DNA of 64,000 bases from Catellatospora tritici (GTDB lineage: Bacteria > Actinomycetota > Actinomycetes > Mycobacteriales > Micromonosporaceae), in NCBI RefSeq assembly GCF_019083965.1, contig NZ_JAHRCY010000020.1, positions 101,957 through 165,956 on the forward strand. Direction: 5' to 3'. Both the position numbers and the translations under genes were made by a program. Below are positions 50,180 to 58,556 of this stretch, piece by piece. The notes beneath the pieces are model-generated. The model saw only the letters and a program-made list of their open reading frames with translations. It had not been told where the DNA came from and made no database searches. How positions within the stretch are numbered: position 1 is the first letter of the stretch; the number at the start of each line of letters is the position of its first letter.

Positions 50180-50206
50180 GGGGCGGCCGCAACCACCGGC
50201 CGCCCC
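50180..50206 (-). terminator. Terminator hairpin of propeller paralogue 3
   Basis: 10-bp stem GGGGCGGCCG / CGGCCGCCCC, 7-base loop, 13 bp after the stop; a further small hairpin CGTGGGG-CAGT-CCCCACG lies at 50158-50175. Confidence 0.8.
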
Positions 50207-50218
50207 AGCTGTATCTCG

Positions 50219-51421
50219 TCAGCCGCACCGCCACCGGACAGGGATCTTTCCACCGCCGACGACTTGCTGATCACCGGCGAGGAGGCGGCCGTCGTCGCTG
50301 ATCGCCACCACTTCGGGCAGGGCTGTCGCGACGGCGTCCGGTCCCTGCGGCAGCAGCACCTGCTGCCGCGACGAGGCCAACCTCGCCTCGAGACCCTGGT
50401 CGACGACCAGCCAGCCCTGGGCGTTCAGGTCAGCGCCGTCCAGCCGACCGGACACGGAGACGGTCGGCTGGCCGTCCGGGGTCCAGAGCAGCCGGTCGCG
50501 CCAGTCCTGGCCTTTGGCATCCACGAGCCCCGTACCCGTGATCCAACCGTTGCGGATCTTGTAAGGCCATGCGGAGGTCGCGCGGAACCCCCTGATGTCG
50601 ACGTCGAACCTCAGCTCCTGCGGCGAGCCGTCCGGGCCCCACCTCATCGGAAGCCGCGTCGGGATTTCGAAGTCCCGGCTCTGCCGCCAGCCCACGATCG
50701 TCCCGTCCTCGTCGATGTCGCTCGCCATCCCGTCCCAATCCCGCGGCACGCCGGGCAGCGGTTGGGGCGCCTGCCCTGGCGATCGCCACACGACCGCCTG
50801 CTCTGTCAACTGATCCGAGCGGTCGTCGTGGGTCGTGCCGACGATCACGCCCTGTTCGTTGACCGCCAAGGGCCGGACCCGGTCACCAGGCAGTCGGGAC
50901 ACGGTCCCGTCGTGGTATGTCCAGGGGACGAACTCCCCGTCGAGTTTGCTGAAGCCGACCGCGAACCCGGTGGCGGTGACGTCGGTGAGGCGGTCGTACT
51001 CGCCAGGCAGGTCCACCACGGTCGGGGCGCCATCGTCCCAGAACAGCGCGGAGCGGTCGGGAAACGGGCCATCGAGCCCGGACAGACCGACCACGAACCG
51101 GCCGCTCGAGTCGCCGTTGACGATCCGCCCGTGGTCCTGCCCGAGGGGCAGCGGCAGCCGCTCGACTGTGCAGTGGGTGGGAAAGGCGACCGCGCCAGGC
51201 GAGGTGGACGGAGACGGGGTGACCGGCTGCGGACGCGGACCGATGCCAGGCCGCAGCATCAGGACCGCGATCAGGCCTGCCACGAGCACAAGGGCCCCGG
51301 AGCCGCCGGCCACGCGGCGGCGGTGCCGGATGGTGCGGCTGCGCGCCAGGGCGCGTTCGGTGACCTCGTACCGCCGGGCCTGGGCTGCCATACCCTCGAG
51401 AAGCTCTTTCAAGTCGCTCAC
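50219..51421 (-). CDS. Membrane-anchored propeller-like protein, putative ECF sigma regulator (paralogue 3)
   Basis: 400 residues from GTG 51421 (GTGA overlap with the sigma gene). 'MSDLKELLEGMAAQARRYEVTERALARSRTIRHRRR' is cytoplasmic, a membrane helix spans about 38-58, then a Pro/Ser/Thr linker and strand-turn blocks ('VTATGFAVGFSKLDGEFVPWTYHDGTVSRLPG', 'AVNEQGVIVGTTHD') ending in IPVRWRCG. Third member of the family. A cysteine near the linker ('THCTVERLPLPLGQDHG') and one at the C-terminus (RWRC) occur in all three paralogues and may form a disulfide closing the propeller. Confidence 0.75.
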   Translation of the reverse strand: MSDLKELLEGMAAQARRYEVTERALARSRTIRHRRRVAGGSGALVLVAGLIAVLMLRPGIGPRPQPVTPSPSTSPGAVAFPTHCTVERLPLPLGQDHGRIVNGDSSGRFVVGLSGLDGPFPDRSALFWDDGAPTVVDLPGEYDRLTDVTATGFAVGFSKLDGEFVPWTYHDGTVSRLPGDRVRPLAVNEQGVIVGTTHDDRSDQLTEQAVVWRSPGQAPQPLPGVPRDWDGMASDIDEDGTIVGWRQSRDFEIPTRLPMRWGPDGSPQELRFDVDIRGFRATSAWPYKIRNGWITGTGLVDAKGQDWRDRLLWTPDGQPTVSVSGRLDGADLNAQGWLVVDQGLEARLASSRQQVLLPQGPDAVATALPEVVAISDDGRLLAGDQQVVGGGKIPVRWRCG

Positions 51422-51942
51422 GCCAGCACCCCCCGCGCGCTCGTGCGGATGAGTTCGTGCAGCTCGGGCGCTTGGGTACGCAGCCTCGTCAGGGCGTGGG
51501 AGGTCTGGCTCTTGACCGTGCCGACGGAGACGCCGAGCGCGTCGGCGGTCTCGATCTCGGACAGGTCTTCGTAGAAGCGAAGCACCAGGACCGCGCGCTG
51601 CTTACGGGTGAGCCGCCCCAACGCCTGATCCAGCACCAGGCGGCGGACTGTGGCCCCGGCCTCGTCAGCCCCGGCGGGCTCGGGAAGCTCGGCGGTCGTG
51701 TACTCGTTGCGCAGGTGGCGGCTGCGCCGCCAGCTCGACACGTGCTCGTGATACATGATCTTGCGTACGTACGGGTCGGGGGCGCCGGACTCGGCCACCC
51801 GCTTCCACTTCAGCGCGAGTTTCACCAGCACGTTCTGCAGCAGGTCCTCCGCCGCGTGATGGTTGCCCGTCAACAGGTACGCCACGCGCGACAGCTGTCC
51901 CAACCTCGCGTGCACGAAGTCTCGGAACCCGTCGTCATCCAC
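51418..51942 (-). CDS. ECF RNA polymerase sigma factor, SigE family (paralogue 3)
   Basis: 174 residues: 'MDDDGFRDFVHARLGQLSRVAYLLTGNHHAAEDLLQNVLVKLALKWKRV' and region 4 'LTRKQRAVLVLRFYEDLSEIETADALGVSVGTVKSQTSHAL'. Coupled to propeller paralogue 3; preceded by the shared ECF promoter. Confidence 0.9.
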   Translation of the reverse strand: MDDDGFRDFVHARLGQLSRVAYLLTGNHHAAEDLLQNVLVKLALKWKRVAESGAPDPYVRKIMYHEHVSSWRRSRHLRNEYTTAELPEPAGADEAGATVRRLVLDQALGRLTRKQRAVLVLRFYEDLSEIETADALGVSVGTVKSQTSHALTRLRTQAPELHELIRTSARGVLA

Positions 51943-51988
51943 TCTCGCCCACCCTCCCCGTTCCGCCGCGGTGTGCCGTCGAGGGATC

Positions 51989-52016
51989 TACACGAGCGCG
52001 GGACCGCTGGACGTTG
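51989..52016 (-). promoter_or_regulatory. ECF-type promoter of sigma paralogue 3 (CAACGT-N16-CGTGTA)
   Basis: -35 CAACGT at 52011-52016, -10 CGTGTA at 51989-51994, 16 bp apart, 47 bp before the start codon. Confidence 0.6.
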
Positions 52017-52044
52017 CGTCGCGACACGGGGAAGTTTGCGCCAA

Positions 52045-52078
52045 CGCGAGAGCCCCCGGTTTCCCGGGGGCTCTCGCG
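52045..52078 (-). terminator. Terminator hairpin of the lysozyme-like gene
   Basis: 15-bp stem CGCGAGAGCCCCCGG / CCGGGGGCTCTCGCG with a 4-base loop TTTC, about 30 bp after the stop at 52108. Confidence 0.85.
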
Positions 52079-52107
52079 AGGGGTGTATCAGGGGTGCTGG
52101 GATGGGG

Positions 52108-52773
52108 TCAGCCGGCCAGCGGGCCCTTGCCGTACTTGGCCAGCACCAGGTTGGCGGCCAGCTTCTCCCACTTGGCGTAGTGGTACGGGAACGCCGAGAC
52201 CTGGACGGCCTGCGCGGCGTCGGTCAGCGCCATGTCCTGCCAACCGGGCACGTTGACCAGGCCCTCGTAGAAGGCGCGGGCGGCGTACTCCGGGTCGGTC
52301 AGCTGGTCCGGGCTGCCCCAGCCGGCCGACGGACGCTGCTGGAACAGGCCCAGCGAGTCATGGTCGTTCTGGTCACCCAGGTGACCCAGGTTGTTCAGGG
52401 TCGACTCCTGCGCGGCGGTCGCCACGGCGATCACCCACGCGCGGGGCGGGAGCTTCATCTCCTGGCCGACCTTGATGATCGCCTCCGCGTTCGCCTTCTG
52501 CTCGGCGGTGGGGACGAACGACGCCTGCTCGGCGTTGACGCCCATCGGCATCAGCTGCGTGGCGGTCGGCGTCTTGACGGACTTGGCCTTCTTGTGCGTC
52601 TGGGCCTGCTCGGACTTCACGACGGGCTTTGCGTCGGTGGCCTGCGGCGTCGCGGCAGTCGCCGGGGCGGCGAAGCCGGTCAGCACGGCCATGCCGGTGG
52701 CGGCAAGGACGGCGCGGACGCTGGCGCGCTTGACGGCGGGCATGTGCTTGCGGATCAGGTCGACGTTGACCAC
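52108..52773 (-). CDS. Secreted lysozyme-like (transglycosylase-fold) protein
   Basis: 221 residues from GTG 52773 (AAGGGA upstream); ATG 52743 would also give a good signal peptide but has no ribosome site. Signal peptide ends near 'GFAAPATAA'. A Lys-rich linker leads to a C-terminal domain of about 115 residues: 'PPRAWVIAVATAAQESTLNNLGHLGDQNDHDSLGLFQQRPSAGWGSPDQLTDPEYAARAFYEGL' and 'AAQAVQVSAFPYHYAKWEKLA'. This is a common actinobacterial lysozyme-like domain, with the Glu of 'AAQES' as likely catalytic residue, probably cleaving peptidoglycan during growth. The 5' region has a direct repeat and a palindrome. Confidence 0.85.
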   Translation of the reverse strand: MVNVDLIRKHMPAVKRASVRAVLAATGMAVLTGFAAPATAATPQATDAKPVVKSEQAQTHKKAKSVKTPTATQLMPMGVNAEQASFVPTAEQKANAEAIIKVGQEMKLPPRAWVIAVATAAQESTLNNLGHLGDQNDHDSLGLFQQRPSAGWGSPDQLTDPEYAARAFYEGLVNVPGWQDMALTDAAQAVQVSAFPYHYAKWEKLAANLVLAKYGKGPLAG

Positions 52774-52794
52774 GGGTGGAGATCCCTTCGTTGG

Positions 52795-52860
52795 GTTCAC
52801 GTACGAAGTGCGTTCACGTACGAAGTGCTGCAACCAAGAGTGCAGGTCCGACATGTCGGA
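52795..52860. repeat. 17-bp direct repeat and 14-bp palindrome upstream of the lysozyme-like gene
   Basis: GTTCACGTACGAAGTGC occurs twice in immediate succession (52795-52811, 52812-52828), each with an ACGTACG core. A perfect palindrome TCCGACATGTCGGA lies at 52847-52860. They occupy the 5' leader or promoter of the lysozyme-like gene and may be regulator sites. I looked for a c-di-AMP (ydaO) riboswitch here and did not find its conserved core. Confidence 0.6.
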
Positions 52861-53091
52861 TGGGTACCCCTTGTGAAGCAGGTCTCAGGCATGATCACTT
52901 CGTGCCGAAACCGCGATTACACAGGGTGATTTCGGGGTCGGACGACCGGGCGCAAGCGGACATATCGAGTCGACAAGGCCGCATAACTCCGGCTAGCCCC
53001 TCCGTACCGCGATAACGTATATGAAAACGTGTCATACTCGGTTAATTCGGACCAGCGCGCTGCCCGGCCTGGCCGCGCCGGAAGGAGGAGC

Positions 53092-56000
53092 GTGTCCGCC
53101 CGCAAGGTGATGGCCTGGTACGCCGCCTGGATGGCGCTCCTGGCCGCTGCCTTCTACCGCTTCCCCGACCAGCACATCCTCATCTGGAGCCTGATCGGCT
53201 TCAGCGGGGTGGGCGCGATCATCTACGGCCTGGTGCACTACCGCCCCCGGCGGTGGCTGCCCTGGATATGGCTGATGCTCGGGATGGCGCTGCTCTGCGT
53301 GGGCGACACCCTCTATAACGTGCTGACCGACCTCTACGGCGAGGTCAACCCGTTCCCCTCCCTCTCCGACATGCTCTATCTGGCCATGTACCCGCTGGTC
53401 ACCCTGGGCATGCTGGGCCTGTCGAAGGCGGGAGCGGCCAGCCGCGACCGGACCGTGCCGCTCGACGCCATGATCGTCACCGCCGGGCTGGGCCTACTCT
53501 CCTGGGTCTTCCTGATCAGCCCGCAGATCCTCAACGAGCAGCTGACCATGAGCCAGCGTCTGGTCTCGGTGGCCTACCCGCTGGGCGACATCCTGCTGCT
53601 GGCCACGGTGGGCCGCCTCATCGCGGTGGTGCCGTTCAGCCCGACCGTGGCGCTGCTGACCGCGGGCTCCGTCGGGCTGCTGGCCGCCGACGTCCTCTAC
53701 GGCCTGGTCCAACTGCACGGCTTCTGGCGCGTGGGCGGCCCCGTCGACCTGGGCTGGATCATCTTCTACGCCTGCTGGGGCGCGGCCGGCCTGCACCCGT
53801 CGATGGCCGATCTGACCACGCCACGGGTGGTCCGGCCACGCGAGATGACCACCTTCCACCAGGTGCTGCTGACGCTTTTCGTCCTCATCCCGCTGATCGT
53901 CCTGATCTATGGGGTGGGCCAGGGGCGGTTGCAGTACCCGATGGTGATCGTGGCGTTCGTGGTGGCCACCTTCCTGCTGGCGCTGATCCGGCTGTTCGGG
54001 GTGATCAACAGCTACCGGGGCAACACCATCCGCACCGCGGGCATCCGGTCCAGCAACGCCGCGCTCATGTCGGCGACCACGGTCGACGGGGTGACCTGGG
54101 TGCTCAAGCGCACCGCCGAGCGGCTGCTGCCGGCGGGCACGCCGTACCGCGCGGCCATGGTCATGAACGACGGCAGCCAGCCCGACCTCTTCCCCCCGGC
54201 CCCGACCACCGGCTCGCGGATGCGCTTCACCCGCTCGCTGCCCCCGGAGATCGCCGGCCAGCTCGGCGACTTCGAGATCACCCTGCTGTGCCCGCTGGCG
54301 CTGGACGACCGACCCATCGGCGACCCGAACATCGGCGTTCTGCTGATCTCCGCCGACGAGATGTCGCTGAGCTACCTCCAGCTGCCGATGGAGGTCGTCG
54401 CCTCACAGGCCGCGCTGGCCATCGAACGCATCATGCTGAACAACGAGATCACCCGCCACAACAGCGAGCAGTACTTCCGCACCCTGGTCCACAACACCGC
54501 GGACGTGATCCTGATCGTGGAACCGGACGGCGGGCGCGTCCGGTACGCCAGCCCCTCGGCGCCGACCGTCTTCGGCACCGCCGACCTCGACGGCAAGAAC
54601 CTCTCCGACCTGGTCGACAGCCCGCACCACACCCTCGTGGCCGACCTGCTGACGCTCGCGGCCGCCGAGGACGAGGCGGTCGACACCGCCGACTGGACCG
54701 TACGCCGCCCCGACGGCAGCTCGGTGCGCACCGAGGTCTCCTGCCGCGACCTGCGCGACGAGCCGACCGTCGGCGCCCTGGTGGTGACCCTGCGCGACGT
54801 CACCGACCAGCGCCGGATGGAGGCGGAGTTGACCCACCTCGCCTACCACGACTCGCTCACCGGGCTGGCCAATCGGGTCCGCTTCTCCGAGCGCATCGCC
54901 CAGGCCATCACCCGCGCCGAGCACGACGGCACCGTCGTCGGCGTCCTCTTCATCGACCTGGACGACTTCAAGGTGGTCAACGACACCCTCGGCCACGAGC
55001 ACGGCGACGAGCTGCTGCGCGCGGTCGGTGAGCGGCTGGCCGAAGTGCTGCGCTCCGACGACATCGCCGCCCGGCTGGGCGGCGACGAGTTCGCGGCCCT
55101 GATCGAGGGCGCGCACGACGCCGCGACCATCGACGAGGTGGCCGGGCGGATCGTGGCCTCGCTGAGCGAGCCGTTCACCATCGACAACCGGTTGGTCTCC
55201 GGCATGGCCAGCATCGGCATCTCCACCAGCGCCGACGCGGGCAACGCGCAGGACCTGCTGCGCCAGGCCGACATGGCGCTCTACGTCGCCAAGGGCGAGG
55301 GCAAGGGCCAGTGGCGCCGCTATCTACCGGAGCTGCACACCGCGATCGTGGAGCGGCTGGAGCTGCGTACCGAGCTGGACCAGGCCATCGCCGACCAGTC
55401 GTTCACGCTGGAGTTCCAGCCGATCGTCGAGCTGCGCACCGGCATCACCGCCGGGTACGAGGCGCTGGTGCGCTGGCACCACCCGACCCGGGGGCGACTG
55501 CTGCCCGGCGAGTTCATCGAGGTCGCCGAGGAGTCGGGGCAGATCGTGTCCATCGGCGACCAGGTGCTGCGCAAGGCGATCCAGGAGGCGGCCCGGTGGC
55601 GGCGCGAGGCCGCCGCCGACGCGCCGTACGTCAGCATCAACGTCTCGGCCCGGCAGTTCCGCGCCCCCGGCTTCGTCCGCAGTGTGCACGACGCCCTCAC
55701 CGACGCCGGGCTGCCGCCGCACCAGCTCATGCTGGAGATCACCGAGAGCCTGCTGCTGCGCGACGACGACCAGATCTGGGAGGACCTGACCGAGCTGCGC
55801 GCCACCGGGGTGCGCGTGGCGATCGACGACTTCGGCACCGGCTACTCGTCGCTGAGCTACCTGCGTCACGTACCGCTGGACGTGGTCAAGATCGACCGGC
55901 TGTTCACCAGCACCATCGCGTCGTCGGCACAGCAGGCGGCGCTGGTCGACGGCATCGTCCGGCTGGCGCACACGCTCGGGCTGCAGGTCATCGCGGAGGG

Positions 56001-56133
56001 CATCGAGCGCACCGTCGAGCGCGACCTGCTGTCGCGCATCGGTTGCCGGTACGGCCAGGGCTTCCTCTTCGCCCGACCGCTGACCAGCGAGGACGCCATG
56101 AAGTTCATGACCGCCCAGCACGTGCCGGCCTGA
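53092..56133 (+). CDS. Membrane GGDEF-EAL protein (cyclic-di-GMP synthesis/degradation)
   Basis: 1013 residues from GTG 53092 (GGAGGAG upstream; an earlier in-frame GTG at 53029 has none). Residues 1-315 form about ten membrane helices, then a GAF-like domain (about 335-455), a PAS domain ('YFRTLVHNTADVILIVEPDGGRVRYASPS', about 465-590), GGDEF (about 595-765) with the intact motif GGDEF near 663, and EAL (about 770-1005) with intact 'YEALVRW', 'NVSARQF', 'DDFGTGYSSLSYL' and 'AEGIE'. Both enzyme motifs are complete, so it could be bifunctional. The gene is followed after 22 bp by an alpha-oxoamine-synthase-like enzyme, which it probably shares a transcript with. Confidence 0.93.
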   Translation: MSARKVMAWYAAWMALLAAAFYRFPDQHILIWSLIGFSGVGAIIYGLVHYRPRRWLPWIWLMLGMALLCVGDTLYNVLTDLYGEVNPFPSLSDMLYLAMYPLVTLGMLGLSKAGAASRDRTVPLDAMIVTAGLGLLSWVFLISPQILNEQLTMSQRLVSVAYPLGDILLLATVGRLIAVVPFSPTVALLTAGSVGLLAADVLYGLVQLHGFWRVGGPVDLGWIIFYACWGAAGLHPSMADLTTPRVVRPREMTTFHQVLLTLFVLIPLIVLIYGVGQGRLQYPMVIVAFVVATFLLALIRLFGVINSYRGNTIRTAGIRSSNAALMSATTVDGVTWVLKRTAERLLPAGTPYRAAMVMNDGSQPDLFPPAPTTGSRMRFTRSLPPEIAGQLGDFEITLLCPLALDDRPIGDPNIGVLLISADEMSLSYLQLPMEVVASQAALAIERIMLNNEITRHNSEQYFRTLVHNTADVILIVEPDGGRVRYASPSAPTVFGTADLDGKNLSDLVDSPHHTLVADLLTLAAAEDEAVDTADWTVRRPDGSSVRTEVSCRDLRDEPTVGALVVTLRDVTDQRRMEAELTHLAYHDSLTGLANRVRFSERIAQAITRAEHDGTVVGVLFIDLDDFKVVNDTLGHEHGDELLRAVGERLAEVLRSDDIAARLGGDEFAALIEGAHDAATIDEVAGRIVASLSEPFTIDNRLVSGMASIGISTSADAGNAQDLLRQADMALYVAKGEGKGQWRRYLPELHTAIVERLELRTELDQAIADQSFTLEFQPIVELRTGITAGYEALVRWHHPTRGRLLPGEFIEVAEESGQIVSIGDQVLRKAIQEAARWRREAAADAPYVSINVSARQFRAPGFVRSVHDALTDAGLPPHQLMLEITESLLLRDDDQIWEDLTELRATGVRVAIDDFGTGYSSLSYLRHVPLDVVKIDRLFTSTIASSAQQAALVDGIVRLAHTLGLQVIAEGIERTVERDLLSRIGCRYGQGFLFARPLTSEDAMKFMTAQHVPA

Positions 56134-56155
56134 CGATGAGCAGTAGGGAGACCGC

Positions 56156-57415
56156 GTGAGCCCCGCCGCATCCGGAGTGCACACCCCCGACGCCCACCGG
56201 GTGCCCTCCACCGACCAGCTCGACCGGCTGCGCGCGGGCACCCGCATGTACGACGCCGTCATCGAGGAGATCGACGGTCGCCGCATCCGCATCGGCGACC
56301 ACTGGCTGGTCGACTACGCCTCCTGCAACTACCTCGGCTTCGACCTCGACGAGCAGATCATCGAGGCGTCGGCCGCCGCCATGCGCCGCTGGGGCACCCA
56401 CCCGAGCTGGTCCCGGCTGCTGGGCAACCCCCGCCTGTACCCGCTGATCGAGGAACGGCTGACCGAGCTGCTCGGCGCACCCGACACCCTCGTGCTGCCA
56501 ACGATCACGCACATCCACATGTCGGTGCTGCCCGCGCTGGTCGACGGCGGCACCGTGTTCGTCGAGGCCACCGCGCACAAGACCATCTACGACGGCGGCG
56601 CCTACTCCCGTGGCCTGGGCGCCCGGCTCTACCGCTGGCACATGAGCGACCTCGACGAGCTGACGCGGCTGCTGCGCTCGGCCGACCCGGACCGCCCGCG
56701 CGTGGTCTGCCTCGACGGGGTCAACAGCATGACCGGCAACGTGCCCGATCTGCCCGCCCTGGCCGCCATCTGCCGCGAACACGACGCCCTGATGTACGTC
56801 GACGACGCCCACGGCTTCGGCGTCATCGGCGAACACACCGACGACGAGCGCTGCCCGTACGGCTCGCGCGGCAACGCGGTGGTGCGCCACTGCGGGGAGA
56901 GCTACGACAACCTGGTGCTGGTCGGCGGGTTCTCCAAGGCGTACTCGGCGCTGCTGGCGTTCGTGGTGGCGCCGACCAAGGTCAAGGAGCACCTGAAACT
57001 GGCCGCGCCGCCGTACCTCTACTCCGGGCCGTCGCCCACCGCGTCGCTGGCGGGCGTGCTGGCCGGGTTCGACGTCAACGCCGACCGCGGCGACGCGCTG
57101 CGCGCGCACCTGTACCAGCTCACCAAGCGGGTGCTGGACCACCTGCGCGGGCTCGGCGCGCACACGCCCAACCGGCACGGCACACCCGTGCTGGAACTGC
57201 CGCTGGCCGCCGGGCGGGACCTGGCCGAGGTCGCCGACCTGCTCTGGCGGCGTGGCATCTACGTCACGCTCGCCGCGTACCCCCTGGTCCCGCGCGGTCA
57301 GGTCGGCTTCCGCCTCCAGTTGACCTCCGCCCACACCCACGAGCAGGTCGACGCCCTCAACGCCGTCCTGACCGAACTCGCCGACCGCGGCGCCCTCCGC
57401 CCCGCCACGCCCTGA
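56156..57415 (+). CDS. PLP-dependent alpha-oxoamine-synthase-family enzyme
   Basis: 419 residues from GTG 56156 (GTAGGGAG upstream). Fold type I aminotransferase of the AONS/KBL/SPT group: 'YASCNYLGFDLDEQIIEAS', 'HPSWSRLLGNPRLYPLIEERL', 'MYVDDAHGFGVIGEH' (Asp and His contacting PLP) and the Schiff-base Lys in 'VGGFSKAYSALLAFV'. The family condenses an amino acid with an acyl-CoA, making biotin precursors, sphingoid bases, or signals such as CAI-1 (CqsA). There is no bio gene nearby. 'GSRLLGN' is replaced by 'WSRLLGN', which argues against a normal biotin enzyme. Its coupling to a GGDEF-EAL sensor makes a signalling-lipid role conceivable, but this is inference. Confidence 0.8.
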   Translation: MSPAASGVHTPDAHRVPSTDQLDRLRAGTRMYDAVIEEIDGRRIRIGDHWLVDYASCNYLGFDLDEQIIEASAAAMRRWGTHPSWSRLLGNPRLYPLIEERLTELLGAPDTLVLPTITHIHMSVLPALVDGGTVFVEATAHKTIYDGGAYSRGLGARLYRWHMSDLDELTRLLRSADPDRPRVVCLDGVNSMTGNVPDLPALAAICREHDALMYVDDAHGFGVIGEHTDDERCPYGSRGNAVVRHCGESYDNLVLVGGFSKAYSALLAFVVAPTKVKEHLKLAAPPYLYSGPSPTASLAGVLAGFDVNADRGDALRAHLYQLTKRVLDHLRGLGAHTPNRHGTPVLELPLAAGRDLAEVADLLWRRGIYVTLAAYPLVPRGQVGFRLQLTSAHTHEQVDALNAVLTELADRGALRPATP

Positions 57416-57421
57416 CCCCCA

Positions 57422-57509
57422 CCCAAGATCGACGACCAAGTTGCCGGGCAATCGGGCGAAAGAGCGGTCAAGATACGCACGGTTGCCGGGCAACTCGAGC
57501 GATCTTGGG
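57422..57509. repeat. Palindromic repeat family D
   Basis: Outer arms CCCAAGATCG (57422-57431) and CGATCTTGGG (57500-57509), plus an inner sequence TTGCCGGGCAA, itself a palindrome, occurring twice (57441-57451 and 57483-57493). The layout again is two arms around a unique centre. It is located between the oxoamine-synthase-like gene and the DUF309 gene. Confidence 0.75.
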
Positions 57510-57530
57510 GGCGGGCCCCATGATGGGGGT

Positions 57531-58019
57531 ATGGCCGAACGACGCGACCGGGACCAGGCTGGGCGCCCACGCAACGCCCGACCCCGCGACGAGCTGGGAC
57601 GACCGCTGCCGCGCGGGGCGCAGGGCATGGCGACCACGCCCGACGACCTGCACCTGTCCCCCACCGAGTCGCTGGCCGAGGCGCAGCGGCTGCTCGCCGC
57701 GGGGCACGCGTTCCACGCGCACGAGGTGCTCGAGGCGGCCTGGAAGGACGCGCCCGATGAGCAGCGGGAGCTGTGGCGGGGGCTGGCACAGCTGGCGGTC
57801 GGATTGACCCACGCCCGGCGCGGCAACGCCACGGGCGCGGCGCGGCTGCTGGGCCGGGCCGCCGACCGGATCGCCGAGTACGCCGGCGAGCCGCCGTACG
57901 GCATCGCGGTCGCGGAGCTGGCCGCCTGGGCCCGCGCGCTGTCGGCCCGGATCACCCCCGCGACGCTGCCCGACCTCGCCGACTCCGACCTCACTCCCCG
58001 CCTGCTCCGCGCCGGCTGA
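57531..58019 (+). CDS. DUF309 family protein
   Basis: 162 residues from ATG 57531 (GGGGGT upstream). After a basic, disordered N-terminus (1-35) comes the DUF309 helical domain: 'EAQRLLAAGHAFHAHEVLEAAWKDAPDEQRELWRGLAQLAVGLTHARRGNATGAARLLGRA'. The 'FHAHEVLE..W' motif with His/Glu residues is the family hallmark and is probably a metal site. Function unknown. Confidence 0.88.
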   Translation: MAERRDRDQAGRPRNARPRDELGRPLPRGAQGMATTPDDLHLSPTESLAEAQRLLAAGHAFHAHEVLEAAWKDAPDEQRELWRGLAQLAVGLTHARRGNATGAARLLGRAADRIAEYAGEPPYGIAVAELAAWARALSARITPATLPDLADSDLTPRLLRAG

Positions 58020-58049
58020 CCCGTCCCGGGGTGCGGCTGCGGCGGCAGG

Positions 58050-58511
58050 TCAGGCGATCTTGATGCTGCCGATCGGGGTGCCCGGCGGCAGCGCCCGGAT
58101 CTGGTCGTGGATCTGGCCCGCGATGTCCACGGCCATGACGAAGTCGTACACCTCGATGCTGTCCAGTCCGACCTTGCCGCCGAGGACCGGCGGGGGCATG
58201 AACGTGTAGACCTGGTCCGGGCCGAGCAGCAGGCCCCGGGCCTGGGCGCCGAAGGCGAGGCCGCCGAGCAGGTAGCGGTCCTGGCCCTCCTCGGTGTTCA
58301 GCGCGGCCTCCAGGGCGGCGCCGTCCGGCCACAGTCCGGTCGTCAGGCGGCCCTCGATCACGTCGAGGTAGCTGACGCCGTCCGGGCCGACCAGGAAGAC
58401 GTCGCCGAACAGCGAGGTGAAGACCGGCTTGCGGTCACCCAGGTCGAGCCACGCCCACGACTCCAGAGCCTGGGCGTACTGCGCGTCGGTGAACGTCTTG
58501 GTGAGCTGCAT
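58050..58511 (-). CDS. DUF1851 (Tdi1-type immunity domain) protein
   Basis: 153 residues. 'SWAWLDLGDRKPVFTSLFGDVFLVGPDGVSYLDVIEG' followed by 'LLGPDQVYTFMPPPVLGGKVGLDSIEVYDFVMAVDIAGQIHDQI' matches the DUF1851 / T6SS immunity protein Tdi1 C-terminal domain as I know it. In Agrobacterium the family neutralises a DNase effector; actinomycetes have stand-alone copies whose role is unclear. No toxin gene adjoins it here. Confidence 0.75.
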   Translation of the reverse strand: MQLTKTFTDAQYAQALESWAWLDLGDRKPVFTSLFGDVFLVGPDGVSYLDVIEGRLTTGLWPDGAALEAALNTEEGQDRYLLGGLAFGAQARGLLLGPDQVYTFMPPPVLGGKVGLDSIEVYDFVMAVDIAGQIHDQIRALPPGTPIGSIKIA

Positions 58512-58556
58512 CCAGGCATTATGCCCGCGTTCGGCGTACGCCGCCTCCGGCTGACG

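Noticed and set aside
52774..53028. Possible c-di-AMP (ydaO) riboswitch before the lysozyme-like gene
   Set aside because: Such switches often precede wall-hydrolase genes in actinomycetes, but the conserved core blocks are not present on the minus strand.
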